In this document: in pieces, positions 27,739 to 35,701 of the stretch | Layout: every line of letters begins with the position of its first letter | Numbering within the stretch: the stretch's first letter is position 1 | Made by a program: the position numbers and the translations under genes | Assembly (NCBI GenBank): GCA_018384175.1 | Contig: JAHAZB010000035.1 | Span: 1 to 55,621 of the forward strand | From: Eubacteriales bacterium | GTDB lineage: Bacteria > Bacillota > Clostridia > UBA1381 | Reading direction: 5' to 3' | DNA length: 55,621 nt | The notes under the pieces: generated by a model | Seen by the model: only the letters and a program-made list of their open reading frames with translations | The model's database searches: none | What the model was told of the DNA's origin: nothing

Positions 27739-28028
27739 TATTTGAATATACCCGAAAGAATACTCTTTTTCTCATGCTTTTTCCTGTATTCAAGAACAGA
27801 TACCATGCCTGCCACCTCTGCATTTTTTGTTTCTGTGGATATGCTGACTATTTTTAGTCGTTCTCCTTTGACCGTAAGCATTCCCATATTAGTATCCATT
27901 TCAATCTGTGTATCTGAAAAGCTCAGCACATCATTAACACCGGACACGCTAAGACTCTCTCTGTTTATCAGATTGAGATTTTGACCTTCCTTTAATTCCT
28001 CCACTCTCGTGATACGTTCTATTGCCAT
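27738..28028 (-). CDS. yabP: Sporulation protein YabP
   Basis: The 96-residue protein of the YabP/YqfC family is required for spore coat or cortex assembly in Firmicutes. LSVSGVNDVLSFSDTQIEMD and LTVKGERLKIVSI are the family beta-strand pattern. The ORF-track start (28070) lies inside the upstream terminator. ATG 28028 has GGAGG 8 bases upstream and gives the expected short protein. It is first gene of yabP-yabQ-divIC-yabR, consistent with a spore-forming organism or a recent descendant of one. Confidence 0.9.
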   Translation of the reverse strand: MAIERITRVEELKEGQNLNLINRESLSVSGVNDVLSFSDTQIEMDTNMGMLTVKGERLKIVSISTETKNAEVAGMVSVLEYRKKHEKKSILSGIFK

Positions 28029-28057
28029 ATCATTTTCCTCCATTCCGCCAACAAAAA

Positions 28058-28081
28058 AGGCATATACCAAAGTATATGCCT
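28058..28081 (-). terminator. Terminator of mscL
   Basis: The 10-bp perfect stem AGGCATATAC / GTATATGCCT with a 4-base loop ends in TTTTTTG on the minus strand. It lies 16 bases past the mscL stop and just before yabP. Confidence 0.85.
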
Positions 28082-28096
28082 ATAAAATGCGGAATA

Positions 28097-28504
28097 TTAT
28101 TTGTTTTTGAGAAGGTCGCGGATTTCTGTAAGAAGCTTTGTCTCCTCTGAAATCTCAGGTTCAGCTTCTACTTCAGGTTCCTCTTCCTTTTTCTTTCTGA
28201 GAGCTTCCATCTTCTTAGATGCGGTGTTTATTACCTTAATCATAGCAAAGATTGCTATTGCAGTAAGAAGGAAATCTATAACGGCCTGCAGGAACAAGCC
28301 GTAGGGAATTTCCGTTACACCTATTACTCCCTTAAGGTCTGCTACCGACACCTTGCCCGTAATGATTGTCAGAAGCGGCATTATTAGATTCTGGGTAAGC
28401 GCTGTAACAATGTTAGCAAAAGCAGAACCCATAATAACACCGACTGCCAGGTCAATTACGTTTCCTCTCGTAATGAATTCTTTAAATTCCTTAATGATTG
28501 ACAT
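28097..28504 (-). CDS. mscL: Large-conductance mechanosensitive channel
   Basis: The 135-residue MscL opens under membrane tension to release solutes during hypo-osmotic shock. The N-terminal amphipathic helix and pore helix are clear: EFITRGNVIDLAVGVIMGSA with the conserved glycine/alanine pore face, then NLIMPLL. The second membrane helix (about 75-100) is followed by a charged cytoplasmic helix bundle (KKKEEEPEVEAEPEISEE). GGGGGGTAAAACC precedes the ATG. It is monocistronic, ending at terminator 28058-28081. Confidence 0.96.
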   Translation of the reverse strand: MSIIKEFKEFITRGNVIDLAVGVIMGSAFANIVTALTQNLIMPLLTIITGKVSVADLKGVIGVTEIPYGLFLQAVIDFLLTAIAIFAMIKVINTASKKMEALRKKKEEEPEVEAEPEISEETKLLTEIRDLLKNK

Positions 28505-28554
28505 TGGTTTTACCCCCCGTTTATTTTTTAGACCATCCGGTCTTTGTTACATTG

Positions 28555-29937
28555 TTATCCCAACAGCTCGTCTATTGCCTGCGCTGATGCTTTTCCGGCT
28601 CCCATTGCAAGAATGACAGTTGCCGCTCCGGTTACTGCATCACCGCCTGCATAAATAGCATCTCTTGAGGTTTTGCCCTTTTCATCAGCAATTATACAAC
28701 CCTTTGCATTTGTTTCAAGACCTTTTGTTGTCTTTTTAATCAGCGGATTAGGTGTCTGTCCTATTGCAACAATAGCCGTATCAATTTCCACCGTATGCTC
28801 TGAGCCCTCAATTTTAACAGGTCTGCGTCTGCCTGAGCTGTCAGGCTCACCAAGCTCCATATCTACCACTTCAACAGCCTTAAGCCATCCGTCTTCTCCG
28901 ATAAGCTTTACAGGATTAGCAAGCAATTTGAAGATTATGCCCTCTTCCTCAGCATGCATAACCTCCTCTTTTCGTGCAGGCAGCTCCTCTCTGCCACGGC
29001 GATAGATGATATATACATTCTCTGCGCCAAGACGCTTTGCTGAGCGAGCCGCATCCATAGCAACATTTCCTCCGCCGAATACTGCAACATTCTTGCCTAC
29101 ATAAACGGGTGTATCATATTCAGGGAATTTATAGCCTTTCATAAGGTTTATTCTTGTCAGAAACTCATTTGCGGAATAAACGCCGTTAAGGCTCTCGCCC
29201 TCTATCCCCATAAATGACGGCAAACCTGCACCGGTACCGATAAACACCGCATCAAAGCCCATTTCATCAACAAGCTCATCTATCATAATCGTCTTGCCGA
29301 CAATTACATTCGTTTCAATATTTACACCAAGCTTTTTAAGTCCATCAATCTCTCTCTGCACTATCTCTTTAGGTAATCTGAACTCTGGTATGCCATACAT
29401 AAGCACACCGCCAGCCACGTGAAAAGCTTCATATACTGTTACTTCATAGCCCTTTTTCGCCAAATCGCCTGCCGCAGTTAAGCCTGCCGGACCTGAGCCT
29501 ATAACAGCTACTTTCTTACCGTTTTTCTCAGGAACAGCAATTTCATCAACAACATTTTTCATATGCCAGTCAGCACAAAAACGTTCAAGTCTGCCAAGCG
29601 CTACACTCTCACCCTTTATACCACGAACACATTTTGACTCGCACTGTCTTTCCTGCGGGCAAACTCTGCCGCAAACAGCAGGAAGTGAATTGGTTTCCTT
29701 TATCTTCTGATAAGCCTTCTCAAACTCACCCTCTGCAACAAATGCAATGAATTCTGGAATTTTGACACTTACAGGGCATCCCTGCACACACGGCTTATTC
29801 TTACAGTTGAGGCATCTTTTCGCCTCATCTATCGCCATTTCCTCCGTATAACCCTTCGCAACCTCAAGAAAGTTTTTATTTCTCTCGTTAGGACATTGCT
29901 CCGGCATCGGATTTTTATTCAAAGACATATTAGGCAT
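28555..29937 (-). CDS. nfnB: NfnB-type NADPH oxidoreductase (glutamate synthase small-subunit-like)
   Basis: This protein of about 460 residues has two N-terminal [4Fe-4S] cysteine clusters (CLNCKNKPCVQGCPV; CGRVCPQERQCESKC), then FAD and NADPH Rossmann motifs (AVIGSGPAGLTAAGDLAKKG; AVFGGGNVAMDAARSAKRLG). It could be a stand-alone glutamate synthase beta-like chain. The FNR-type gene directly upstream points instead to NfnB of the ferredoxin:NADP transhydrogenase, which bifurcates electrons between NADPH, NADH and ferredoxin. ATG 29937 (MPNMSLNKNPMPEQ) is preferred for its family-like N-terminus; 29955 is possible. Confidence 0.88.
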   Translation of the reverse strand: MPNMSLNKNPMPEQCPNERNKNFLEVAKGYTEEMAIDEAKRCLNCKNKPCVQGCPVSVKIPEFIAFVAEGEFEKAYQKIKETNSLPAVCGRVCPQERQCESKCVRGIKGESVALGRLERFCADWHMKNVVDEIAVPEKNGKKVAVIGSGPAGLTAAGDLAKKGYEVTVYEAFHVAGGVLMYGIPEFRLPKEIVQREIDGLKKLGVNIETNVIVGKTIMIDELVDEMGFDAVFIGTGAGLPSFMGIEGESLNGVYSANEFLTRINLMKGYKFPEYDTPVYVGKNVAVFGGGNVAMDAARSAKRLGAENVYIIYRRGREELPARKEEVMHAEEEGIIFKLLANPVKLIGEDGWLKAVEVVDMELGEPDSSGRRRPVKIEGSEHTVEIDTAIVAIGQTPNPLIKKTTKGLETNAKGCIIADEKGKTSRDAIYAGGDAVTGAATVILAMGAGKASAQAIDELLG

Positions 29938-29956
29938 TATTCTCTCACTCTCCATA

Positions 29957-30808
29957 TCAGTCTGGTTTTGAAATTCTGCCTATACGGCAATGTCCCTCAT
30001 CACAGGCACGTTTTTCGTGTGATTTGAACATTTGCTGTCTGTTCAATGCCGAATCCCAATCAATAAGGTGTCCGTCAAAATCAGGACCGTCAACGCAAGC
30101 AAACTTGGTCTCTCCCCCAACTATAACACGGCAACCACCGCACATTCCCGTTCCGTCTATCATAACAGGATTCATACTTACAATTGTCTTTATTCCGTAC
30201 TCTTCGGTAAGTCTGCACACAGCACGCATCATAACAAGCGGTCCTATTGCAATAACTGCATCATATTTTTCGCCAGACTCTATGAGCTCCTTTAGTCTGT
30301 CTGTAACAAACCCCTTAGTTCCGTTAGAGCCGTCATCGGTCGTAATTACAAGCTTATCCGAAACCTTATCGAGTTCATCCTCAAGGATTATAAAGCTCTT
30401 ATCACGAAAGCCTGCAATAGTATGCACCTTGCTTCCTATTGCATGTAGCTTTTTAGCCTGAGGATAAGCAATAGCAGTACCCAGTCCACCGCCTATAACT
30501 GCAACCTTATTAAACCCTTCAAGCTCGGTCGGCATTCCAAGCGGTCCTGCAAAATCAAGGAGTTCATCTCCTTCTTCAAGCTGTGATAAGTCCCTTGTCG
30601 TTTTACCCACAATCTGAACTATTATGGTAATGCTGCCCTTTTCTCTGTCAAAATCGGACACCGTAAATGGCACTCTTTCGCCATATTCATCTATTCTCAA
30701 TATTATAAATTGCCCCGGTTCTGCCTTTTTCGCAACAAGCGGTGCTTCTATTTCCATTTTGAAAACCTGTGGATTAAAGGTTTCTTTTGAAAGTATTCTA
30801 TATGCCAT
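29957..30808 (-). CDS. nfnA: NfnA-type ferredoxin-NADP reductase subunit
   Basis: The 283-residue FNR-fold protein binds FAD and NAD(H): GERVPFTVSDFD is the flavin motif, AVIGGGLGTAIAYPQAKKL the nucleotide loop. A C-terminal [2Fe-2S] cysteine set is seen in GTGMCGGCRV and FACVDGPDFDG, as in NfnA and dihydroorotate dehydrogenase electron-transfer subunits. Its stop is followed almost at once by nfnB, supporting a heterodimer. Start ATG 30808 follows GGGGAGTGATATA; the longer ORF-track start would lie upstream of that site. Confidence 0.9.
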   Translation of the reverse strand: MAYRILSKETFNPQVFKMEIEAPLVAKKAEPGQFIILRIDEYGERVPFTVSDFDREKGSITIIVQIVGKTTRDLSQLEEGDELLDFAGPLGMPTELEGFNKVAVIGGGLGTAIAYPQAKKLHAIGSKVHTIAGFRDKSFIILEDELDKVSDKLVITTDDGSNGTKGFVTDRLKELIESGEKYDAVIAIGPLVMMRAVCRLTEEYGIKTIVSMNPVMIDGTGMCGGCRVIVGGETKFACVDGPDFDGHLIDWDSALNRQQMFKSHEKRACDEGHCRIGRISKPD

Positions 30809-30837
30809 TATATCACTCCCCAAACATCGCTCCAATT

Positions 30838-30866
30838 ATTTTATCATATATACGTCTAAATTTCAA
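30838..30866 (-). promoter_or_regulatory. Promoter of nfnA-nfnB
   Basis: On the minus strand, TTGAAA (30861-30866), 17 bases and TAAAAT (30838-30843) give a good sigma-A promoter. It sits 30 bases before the NfnA start codon. Confidence 0.75.
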
Positions 30867-30882
30867 GTGCTGTTTTTGTTTC

Positions 30883-31347
30883 TCATAATTTACAGACATC
30901 AATCCACGCAACCGAGCCGGAAAGGTCTTCCAATTCTGCTATTGTGAGCTCTATTGCACTGTTTGAGCTTCCACACGCAGGAAAGACCGTTTCAAAGCGT
31001 TTGAGCGATTCATCAAGGTAAACCACCACGCCGTCATTTACCGCAAACGGGCAAACACCGCCAACAGCATGTCCGATAAGCTCTTCTGCCTCCTCAAAAG
31101 CCAGCATTTTAGCTTTCGTACCAAACTGTGCTTTATACTTCGGATTATCAATTCTGGCATCTCCTGCCGCAACTACCAACACCACTTTATCTTCCACATG
31201 AAAGGATAATGTTTTTGCAATACGGCAACCCTCGCATCCGAGCGCTGCTGCTGCAAGCTCAACCGTTGCACTTGACGAATCAAATTCCTGTATTCTGTCT
31301 GCAATTCCCCTCTCAGCAAAATAGGCTCTTACTCTTTCTATTGCCAT
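30883..31347 (-). CDS. YbaK/ProX-family aminoacyl-tRNA deacylase
   Basis: The 154-residue protein belongs to the trans-editing YbaK/EbsC family, which removes mischarged amino acids (for example Cys or Ala) from tRNA-Pro and others. CRIAKTLSF contains the conserved lysine; GHAVGGVCPFAV is the substrate-pocket glycine block; IDNPKYKAQF is also typical. It stands alone between the nfn promoter and a bidirectional terminator. The exact tRNA and amino-acid specificity cannot be told from sequence alone. Confidence 0.9.
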   Translation of the reverse strand: MAIERVRAYFAERGIADRIQEFDSSSATVELAAAALGCEGCRIAKTLSFHVEDKVVLVVAAGDARIDNPKYKAQFGTKAKMLAFEEAEELIGHAVGGVCPFAVNDGVVVYLDESLKRFETVFPACGSSNSAIELTIAELEDLSGSVAWIDVCKL

Positions 31348-31376
31348 ACCACGCTCTCCTTTTACGCCTTCAAAAT

Positions 31377-31410
31377 TAAAATCCCGCCAATATCCTCAAT
31401 GACGGGATTT
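31377..31410. terminator. Bidirectional hairpin between the membrane pair and ybaK-like gene
   Basis: AAAATCCCGCCA and TGACGGGATTT pair with one mismatch, and both sides carry A/T tracts. It lies after the minus-strand membrane gene (stop near 31415) and before the ybaK-like gene. Confidence 0.65.
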
Positions 31411-31414
31411 ATTG

Positions 31415-32125
31415 TTATCTCCACACAATTTCGCTCCATACACGGCGCGATTTAGTTGCTATTGCAAGTCCTATTACAGTAAGAAGATTAGTAATCCATA
31501 TAAATATGTTCTTATTGAACCACGTATACCAGTCCTTTGTAAAAAACGGAACATCGTTTATAATCAGACATACAAACGGTGCTATAAGATTTACCGCATA
31601 TGTAACCGCAAAAAGAATTACTACATCCTTTTTATGCTGCTTTATTATTTTCGACAACAGTAAATATAAGACTCCCTCTATGAAACATAGTACAATCCCT
31701 GTTATACCAACTTGTCCATAAAGCATCTTTATCATAATCGGGTCTTCACCCACGTCGATATAACCACCGAAGATATTATACGACATAATATCAGCAACCA
31801 GTCCACAGAAGAAGAAAAATGATGTAAGCGAAAGCAGCTTTCCAATCAATTTAATCTTTTCTATAAATTGCATATACATCTTAGATGGTGCTGCTATTAC
31901 TATCGGCATCAACACAAGTGTTATTCTCAAAAATGTATAACACATTGTGGACAAGTTGATTTTTTTGTGTGCTTGTATAGACGTAATAAACGGAAAAAAT
32001 TCCATTGCAAGATACGGGATAAGCATTATAATTGCCAATATCAGAAATGTCATAGAACAATACTTGATTTTTTTCTCCCTTTTCTTTTTTTCCGTATCAC
32101 CGTGATAGTGATGGTGTTCCATCAA
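31415..32125 (-). CDS. Multi-spanning membrane protein, paralogue of upstream gene
   Basis: The 236-residue protein has about six or seven hydrophobic segments after a histidine-rich start (MEHHHYHGD). Its C-terminal third (VVILFAVTYAVNLIAPFVCL, then DWYTWFNKN and RRVWSEIVWR) matches the corresponding region of the next gene upstream (32138-32863): both have an ...P-[FM]-[VI]-C-[LI] helix, an acidic W[YF]T segment and a final W-x-E-x-[IV]-W motif. I do not recognise the family. The histidine cluster could bind a metal. The 12-base spacing implies co-transcription and perhaps a heteromeric membrane complex. Confidence 0.7.
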   Translation of the reverse strand: MMEHHHYHGDTEKKKREKKIKYCSMTFLILAIIMLIPYLAMEFFPFITSIQAHKKINLSTMCYTFLRITLVLMPIVIAAPSKMYMQFIEKIKLIGKLLSLTSFFFFCGLVADIMSYNIFGGYIDVGEDPIMIKMLYGQVGITGIVLCFIEGVLYLLLSKIIKQHKKDVVILFAVTYAVNLIAPFVCLIINDVPFFTKDWYTWFNKNIFIWITNLLTVIGLAIATKSRRVWSEIVWR

Positions 32126-32137
32126 AAATGTCCCCCT

Positions 32138-32863
32138 TTAATATTCATCATCTTCAAAATCTAATTGCAGCTCTTCTCCCCAGATACTTTCCATCCACAA
32201 GCTGTCTGTTTGTGCGGCAGACCATAGTCCTATCGTCATGAATAAAGCCGATAACAGCCACATTGTGTTATTGGTAAACCATTCAGCATAAATTTCCAGT
32301 TCACCGTTTACTGCAATACATATCATTGGTGATATAAATCTTATCAGAAATATCACCGAAAAGATAATTGCCACTGTCTTTCTTTTCCTGTGCATCATAA
32401 TAGCAGCAACAAAATACATAAGACTTATAGCCAGCGACAGCAATACTCCTGCAAGACTGGTTGTGCCCCACATCAAACGGTTTGCAGCTATGTAGTTAGA
32501 TGTAATTGCCTGATAAAGAAACATTTTTTCTGTATCAAGCAAATCCCTGAACGTATAATAATTAAGATACTCAAACGCCCACATCACACCTGAAAGAGCA
32601 GATATCGAAAACGCCACCAGAAACACCTTTTCCAACAATATTTTAGGAAAAAACGCATTACGTCTCACAAAGAATATAACAGGCAAAAGCAAACACTCAA
32701 ACCTGAATACAGCATACACAAAATTCGTAAGTGTAAAAGCTCTGTACTCTATCATATTCATTATATAGTCCATATGTGATGTCAAAACATAAATGATGCC
32801 GAAAACTACGCTCATGCCCATAAGAAACAAATATCTTTTACGTCCGTTCGAAAGAAAAATCAT
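32138..32863 (-). CDS. Multi-spanning membrane protein, paralogue of downstream gene
   Basis: The 241-residue protein has about seven hydrophobic segments and an acidic C-terminus (LQLDFEDDEY). It is homologous with the downstream protein over the last ~90 residues (KTVAIIFSVIFLIRFISPMI; MWLLSALFMTIGLWSAAQ; LWMESIWGE). CAGGAGG lies 6 bases before the ATG. No known transporter or enzyme motif is seen. A micro-ORF with a strong ribosome binding site begins 170 bases upstream on the same strand, so the three may form one unit. Confidence 0.7.
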   Translation of the reverse strand: MIFLSNGRKRYLFLMGMSVVFGIIYVLTSHMDYIMNMIEYRAFTLTNFVYAVFRFECLLLPVIFFVRRNAFFPKILLEKVFLVAFSISALSGVMWAFEYLNYYTFRDLLDTEKMFLYQAITSNYIAANRLMWGTTSLAGVLLSLAISLMYFVAAIMMHRKRKTVAIIFSVIFLIRFISPMICIAVNGELEIYAEWFTNNTMWLLSALFMTIGLWSAAQTDSLWMESIWGEELQLDFEDDEY

Positions 32864-32952
32864 AATAGCCTCCTGTTATATAAATATTTTTAGCCTATCA
32901 TTGAGTCATCTATCTTTTGAATAGAATATCTTCCGTTTTCAACATTCCACGA

Positions 32953-33033
32953 TTAACCCAAATTACACAGATTCGGAAAATGCGTACAGTTTTCTTCAAA
33001 CGTCATTTCCTGTATAGCTTTTTCTATGTCCAT
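32953..33033 (-). CDS. Micro-ORF of 26 codons, possibly interrupted 47-codon peptide gene
   Basis: This ORF is too short for the ORF track. ATG 33033 has a textbook site, GGAGG plus 6 bases. The product begins MDIEKAIQEMTFEENCTHF and continues PNLCNLG, with two cysteines seven apart, then TAA. In the same frame sensible codons continue after that stop (SWNVENGRYSIQKIDDSMIG) to a second TAA at 32890-32892. A single codon change to stop in a 47-residue gene would explain this; a real 26-residue peptide is the alternative. It precedes the two paralogous membrane proteins. The rest of the 32864-33191 gap holds only a weak TTACAA/TAATAC promoter candidate near 33120. Confidence 0.4.
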   Translation of the reverse strand: MDIEKAIQEMTFEENCTHFPNLCNLG

Positions 33034-33191
33034 ACCATTCCTCCATAGTGTTGCCAATTCCTGTCTTTTCCCGAATTCAAGTCAGACTCACCTATATATT
33101 TTAGATTGTATTATTCATAGTTTTTTCTTTTTGTAACTTTTATCCCTTCGCATTATTATAGAATCAGCGAACGATTTAGATGCCAATCGGT

Positions 33192-33548
33192 TTATCTTAG
33201 CACATACTCAGAAATCATTTTACAAATCTCTTTTATGTTAGATTCTCCTCTGAATTCAAATTTAACTTTTCCTACACCAGAAAAATATAGTTCTAATTCA
33301 CAATCCGACATATTCCCATACCATAATTTTTCACCCAAACCTACTGTTTCAACAGAATAAACCTGAATTTTAGAATATGGTATCGACGTATAATCTTGTT
33401 TTGTCCCTGTTATTCCCTGTGCATTCATGGATATTATTCTTTTATTTGTAAAAACAATCTGATTGCGTAATCCTTTATATGTAGAAATAATACTTTCATC
33501 TGAAATCAGTAATGGTCCAACTAACTGCTCTGCCTTTTCGTTCTCCAC
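33192..33548 (-). CDS. Bacterial PH-domain protein
   Basis: The 118-residue protein is a single bacterial pleckstrin-homology-like domain (bPH_1 type). STYKGLRNQIVFTNKRIISM and TSIPYSKIQVYSVE are the typical strands, and the last helix is NIKEICKMISEYVL. There is no membrane segment. Such domains are often general-stress proteins of unknown ligand. It follows the four-helix-bundle gene by 44 bases, with GGTGGAG 5 bases before the ATG, so the two may be co-transcribed. Confidence 0.8.
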   Translation of the reverse strand: MENEKAEQLVGPLLISDESIISTYKGLRNQIVFTNKRIISMNAQGITGTKQDYTSIPYSKIQVYSVETVGLGEKLWYGNMSDCELELYFSGVGKVKFEFRGESNIKEICKMISEYVLR

Positions 33549-33592
33549 CTTTTTTAACTTGAAAAATGTTGTGTTCTTGAAATCAATCCTTT

Positions 33593-33955
33593 TTAATCTC
33601 CTTTTGTATTTTCTTTTGCGGTATTTACCGAAGATATTAAGAGTTTACGAATTTTACTGCATTTATCATACATTTCTTTATATTCTTGCTCAGTAATCAT
33701 TTTTGTGTCCTTGAATAATCCTAACCAATAATCACTTTCATAACACTCTTTGAGTGCAATTTGAAACTTATTTATAAAATCAGGTTTACTTGCAGCATAA
33801 TTTGCTTCGTGTATATTAGCTCCTATACTTGTGCCACTTCTTAAAAGTTGGTTGAGCAATACATTTCCTTTTCTTTTTTCTTTAATCTCTGCACACAAAT
33901 TAACTACATCTACCGCAAATTGCTTTGACAATTCTACAAGCTTATTTTCCTTCAT
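33593..33955 (-). CDS. Four-helix-bundle protein (S23/bAvd-like)
   Basis: The 120-residue protein belongs to the TIGR02436 four-helix-bundle family, originally seen in intervening sequences of 23S rRNA genes and related to the Avd accessory protein of diversity-generating retroelements. LLRSGTSIGANIHEANYAA, then KECYESDYWLGLF, are the diagnostic motifs. GGAGAATAAGC precedes the ATG. No reverse transcriptase or 23S rRNA gene is nearby. Its 5' region is a striking string of short hairpins (33973-34153). The family's biochemical function is unknown; nucleic-acid binding is suggested by the Avd relationship and by the basic patches here. Confidence 0.88.
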   Translation of the reverse strand: MKENKLVELSKQFAVDVVNLCAEIKEKRKGNVLLNQLLRSGTSIGANIHEANYAASKPDFINKFQIALKECYESDYWLGLFKDTKMITEQEYKEMYDKCSKIRKLLISSVNTAKENTKGD

Positions 33956-33972
33956 GCTTATTCTCCATTTTA

Positions 33973-34153
33973 ATGAATTGACAACTCCGTTGTCATGAAT
34001 TGGATTTTATCCATGAATTGTTGCTATCGCAACATAAATTGAATTGCCTTTAATGCACCTCAAGGTGCAATTCATGAGTCGCAGACTCAATTCATGAAAC
34101 TGCAGGTTTCAATTCATGCCGTCAGGCAATTCATTGAGTTTGCTTTGCAAACT
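33973..34153. repeat. String of eight short hairpins separated by ATGAATTG/CAATTCAT linkers
   Basis: Linker ATGAATTG occurs at 33973, 33995 and 34013 (plus ATAAATTG at 34034); its reverse complement CAATTCAT occurs at 34068, 34088, 34110 and 34127. Between the linkers lie hairpins of unrelated sequence: GACAAC/GTTGTC, GGAT/ATCC, GTTGC/GCAAC, GCACC/GGTGC, GAGTC/GACTC, GAAAC/GTTTC, GCC/GGC and AGTTTGC/GCAAACT. Linker orientation flips once near 34050, so the block as a whole is roughly symmetric. It fills the 5' side of the four-helix-bundle gene, starting 17 bases before its ATG, and occurs once in this window. Confidence 0.85.
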
Positions 34154-34211
34154 TATTATATCACACAAAAAAATCTTTTTCAATAGCAAAAGAAATATTT
34201 GTTTTTTTTGC

Positions 34212-34240
34212 TTTACAATGGCGAAAAATAATTGTATAAT
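34212..34240 (+). promoter_or_regulatory. Promoter of the site-2 protease-scpAB operon
   Basis: TTTACA (34212-34217), 17 bases and TATAAT (34235-34240). The start codon of the protease gene is 40 bases downstream. Confidence 0.75.
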
Positions 34241-34279
34241 ATAAGATAGAATAATATTATTTAAGGAATGAAAACGTAG

Positions 34280-34930
34280 ATGTTTAATTTGCAGTCAATA
34301 TTGATTGGTTTACCAACAACTCTATTAGCACTTACTGTACACGAGTTTGCTCACGGCTGGGTTTCAACCAAATTAGGTGATCCGACTCCACGTTATGAAG
34401 GACGGCTTACAATGAACCCTATGGCGCACTTGGACCTTATTGGTACAATTCTAATGATAATTACCGGTTTCGGTTGGGCAAAACCCGTTAGAATTAACCC
34501 CAACTACTACAAAAACAGAACAAAGGGTATGGCACTCGTTGCAGCAGCAGGACCTTTAGCTAACTTCTTTCTTGCCTTTATCGGCATACTAGTGGGTTAT
34601 ATTATTATCCTTTTATGTCTTCTGGCAAATGTGCCGGGTACGGTTATCCGTTCTCTTGAAAACATTGTTTTTGTATTTGCATTCAGAAACCTTTGCTTTA
34701 TGGTGTTTAACCTGATTCCCCTGCCGCCTCTGGACGGCTTTAAGGTAGCAGGACTATTTATACCAAATCGCATATACTACAACATACTCCGCTATGAGCA
34801 GTATGTAATCCTTGTTATTATGCTCTTGTCCCTTTCGGGTGCATTTAACAGCATAATAGGTACCGGAGTTAATTTCTTTATGAATATGCTTTTTAATGCA
34901 GTATGGAGCATATTAGGTATTTTTATATAA
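34280..34930 (+). CDS. Site-2 protease family (M50) membrane metalloprotease
   Basis: The 216-residue integral membrane protein has about five or six helices. TVHEFAHGWVS near residue 22 is the HExxH zinc motif, and NLIPLPPLDGFKV near residue 155 is the NxxPxPPLDG motif holding the third ligand. It lacks a PDZ domain and is of the short YwhC/SpoIVFB-like type. Substrate unknown. It is first in an operon with scpA (20-base gap), an arrangement frequent in Clostridia. AAGGAATG precedes the ATG by about 10 bases. Confidence 0.92.
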   Translation: MFNLQSILIGLPTTLLALTVHEFAHGWVSTKLGDPTPRYEGRLTMNPMAHLDLIGTILMIITGFGWAKPVRINPNYYKNRTKGMALVAAAGPLANFFLAFIGILVGYIIILLCLLANVPGTVIRSLENIVFVFAFRNLCFMVFNLIPLPPLDGFKVAGLFIPNRIYYNILRYEQYVILVIMLLSLSGAFNSIIGTGVNFFMNMLFNAVWSILGIFI

Positions 34931-34950
34931 AGGTATAGGAATAACAAATT

Positions 34951-35670
34951 ATGGAAAAAATGCAGTATAAGCTTGAAAGCTTTAACGGACCTCTTGACCT
35001 TTTGTTGCACCTTATAACAAAGAATAAGGTAAGCATATGGGATATACCCATTGTCGAGATAACAGAGCAGTATTTAGAGGCAATAGAGGGCATCGAAGAC
35101 TCTGCCCTTGAGGATACAAGTGAATTCTTGGTATTGGCGGCACAGCTTTTGTACATCAAGTCAAAAATGCTTCTGCCAAAGCCTGAAACAGATGAAGAAG
35201 AGGAAGACCCGCGCGAAGAACTTGCACGTCGCTTAGAGGAGTACAAGCTCTTTAAGGAAGCATCGGCAAGTCTTCGTAAGAACGAATTTTCATCAAGGTA
35301 TATGTTTTTTAAGCCGGAGGAAAAGATTGAGTTCCCCCTACCCGAATATGACAGACATCACGAGGTGGACGAGTTACTTGATGCATTTGCGGCTATTATA
35401 GCTCGTAAGGAACGCAGGAAGAAGCCTGAAAAACGTGCTTTTTCAGGCATAGTCGGCAGAGAAAAGGTATCGGTTGAGGATATGGTTGAAAAGGTATGCA
35501 AATACTTAGCAAAGACTCCGAAGCTTAACTTTAAGTCGGTCTTTAAGCCTGACGACTCAAAGCCGGAAATGATAGCAACATTCTTAGCAATACTCGAAAT
35601 GATTAAGCTTAATAAAATAAAAGCAGAATATGACAACGACAGAAAAGATTTTGTGCTGACCGAGTGTTAA
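34951..35670 (+). CDS. scpA: Segregation and condensation protein A
   Basis: The 239-residue kleisin bridges the SMC heads in the bacterial condensin. YKLESFNGPLDLLLHLI at the N-terminus, then IPIVEITEQYLEAI and EFLVLAAQLLYIKSKMLLP, is the conserved N-terminal domain; an acidic linker (EEEEDPREELA) precedes the C-terminal winged-helix part. scpB follows directly, as usual. Smc itself is not in the window. Confidence 0.96.
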   Translation: MEKMQYKLESFNGPLDLLLHLITKNKVSIWDIPIVEITEQYLEAIEGIEDSALEDTSEFLVLAAQLLYIKSKMLLPKPETDEEEEDPREELARRLEEYKLFKEASASLRKNEFSSRYMFFKPEEKIEFPLPEYDRHHEVDELLDAFAAIIARKERRKKPEKRAFSGIVGREKVSVEDMVEKVCKYLAKTPKLNFKSVFKPDDSKPEMIATFLAILEMIKLNKIKAEYDNDRKDFVLTEC

Positions 35671-35701
35671 ATTCGCTTTGAAGGGAGAAAGCAGACTAAT
35701 T

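Noticed and set aside
28525-28548. Hairpin AGACC/GGTCT upstream of mscL
   Set aside because: The stem is only 5 bp and on the minus strand is followed by A-rich rather than T-rich sequence, so a terminator for nfnB is not supported.
33973-34153. Possible CRISPR array
   Set aside because: The repeated unit is only 8 bases, the intervening sequences are short self-palindromes rather than 30-base spacers, the repeat orientation flips, and no cas genes are present.
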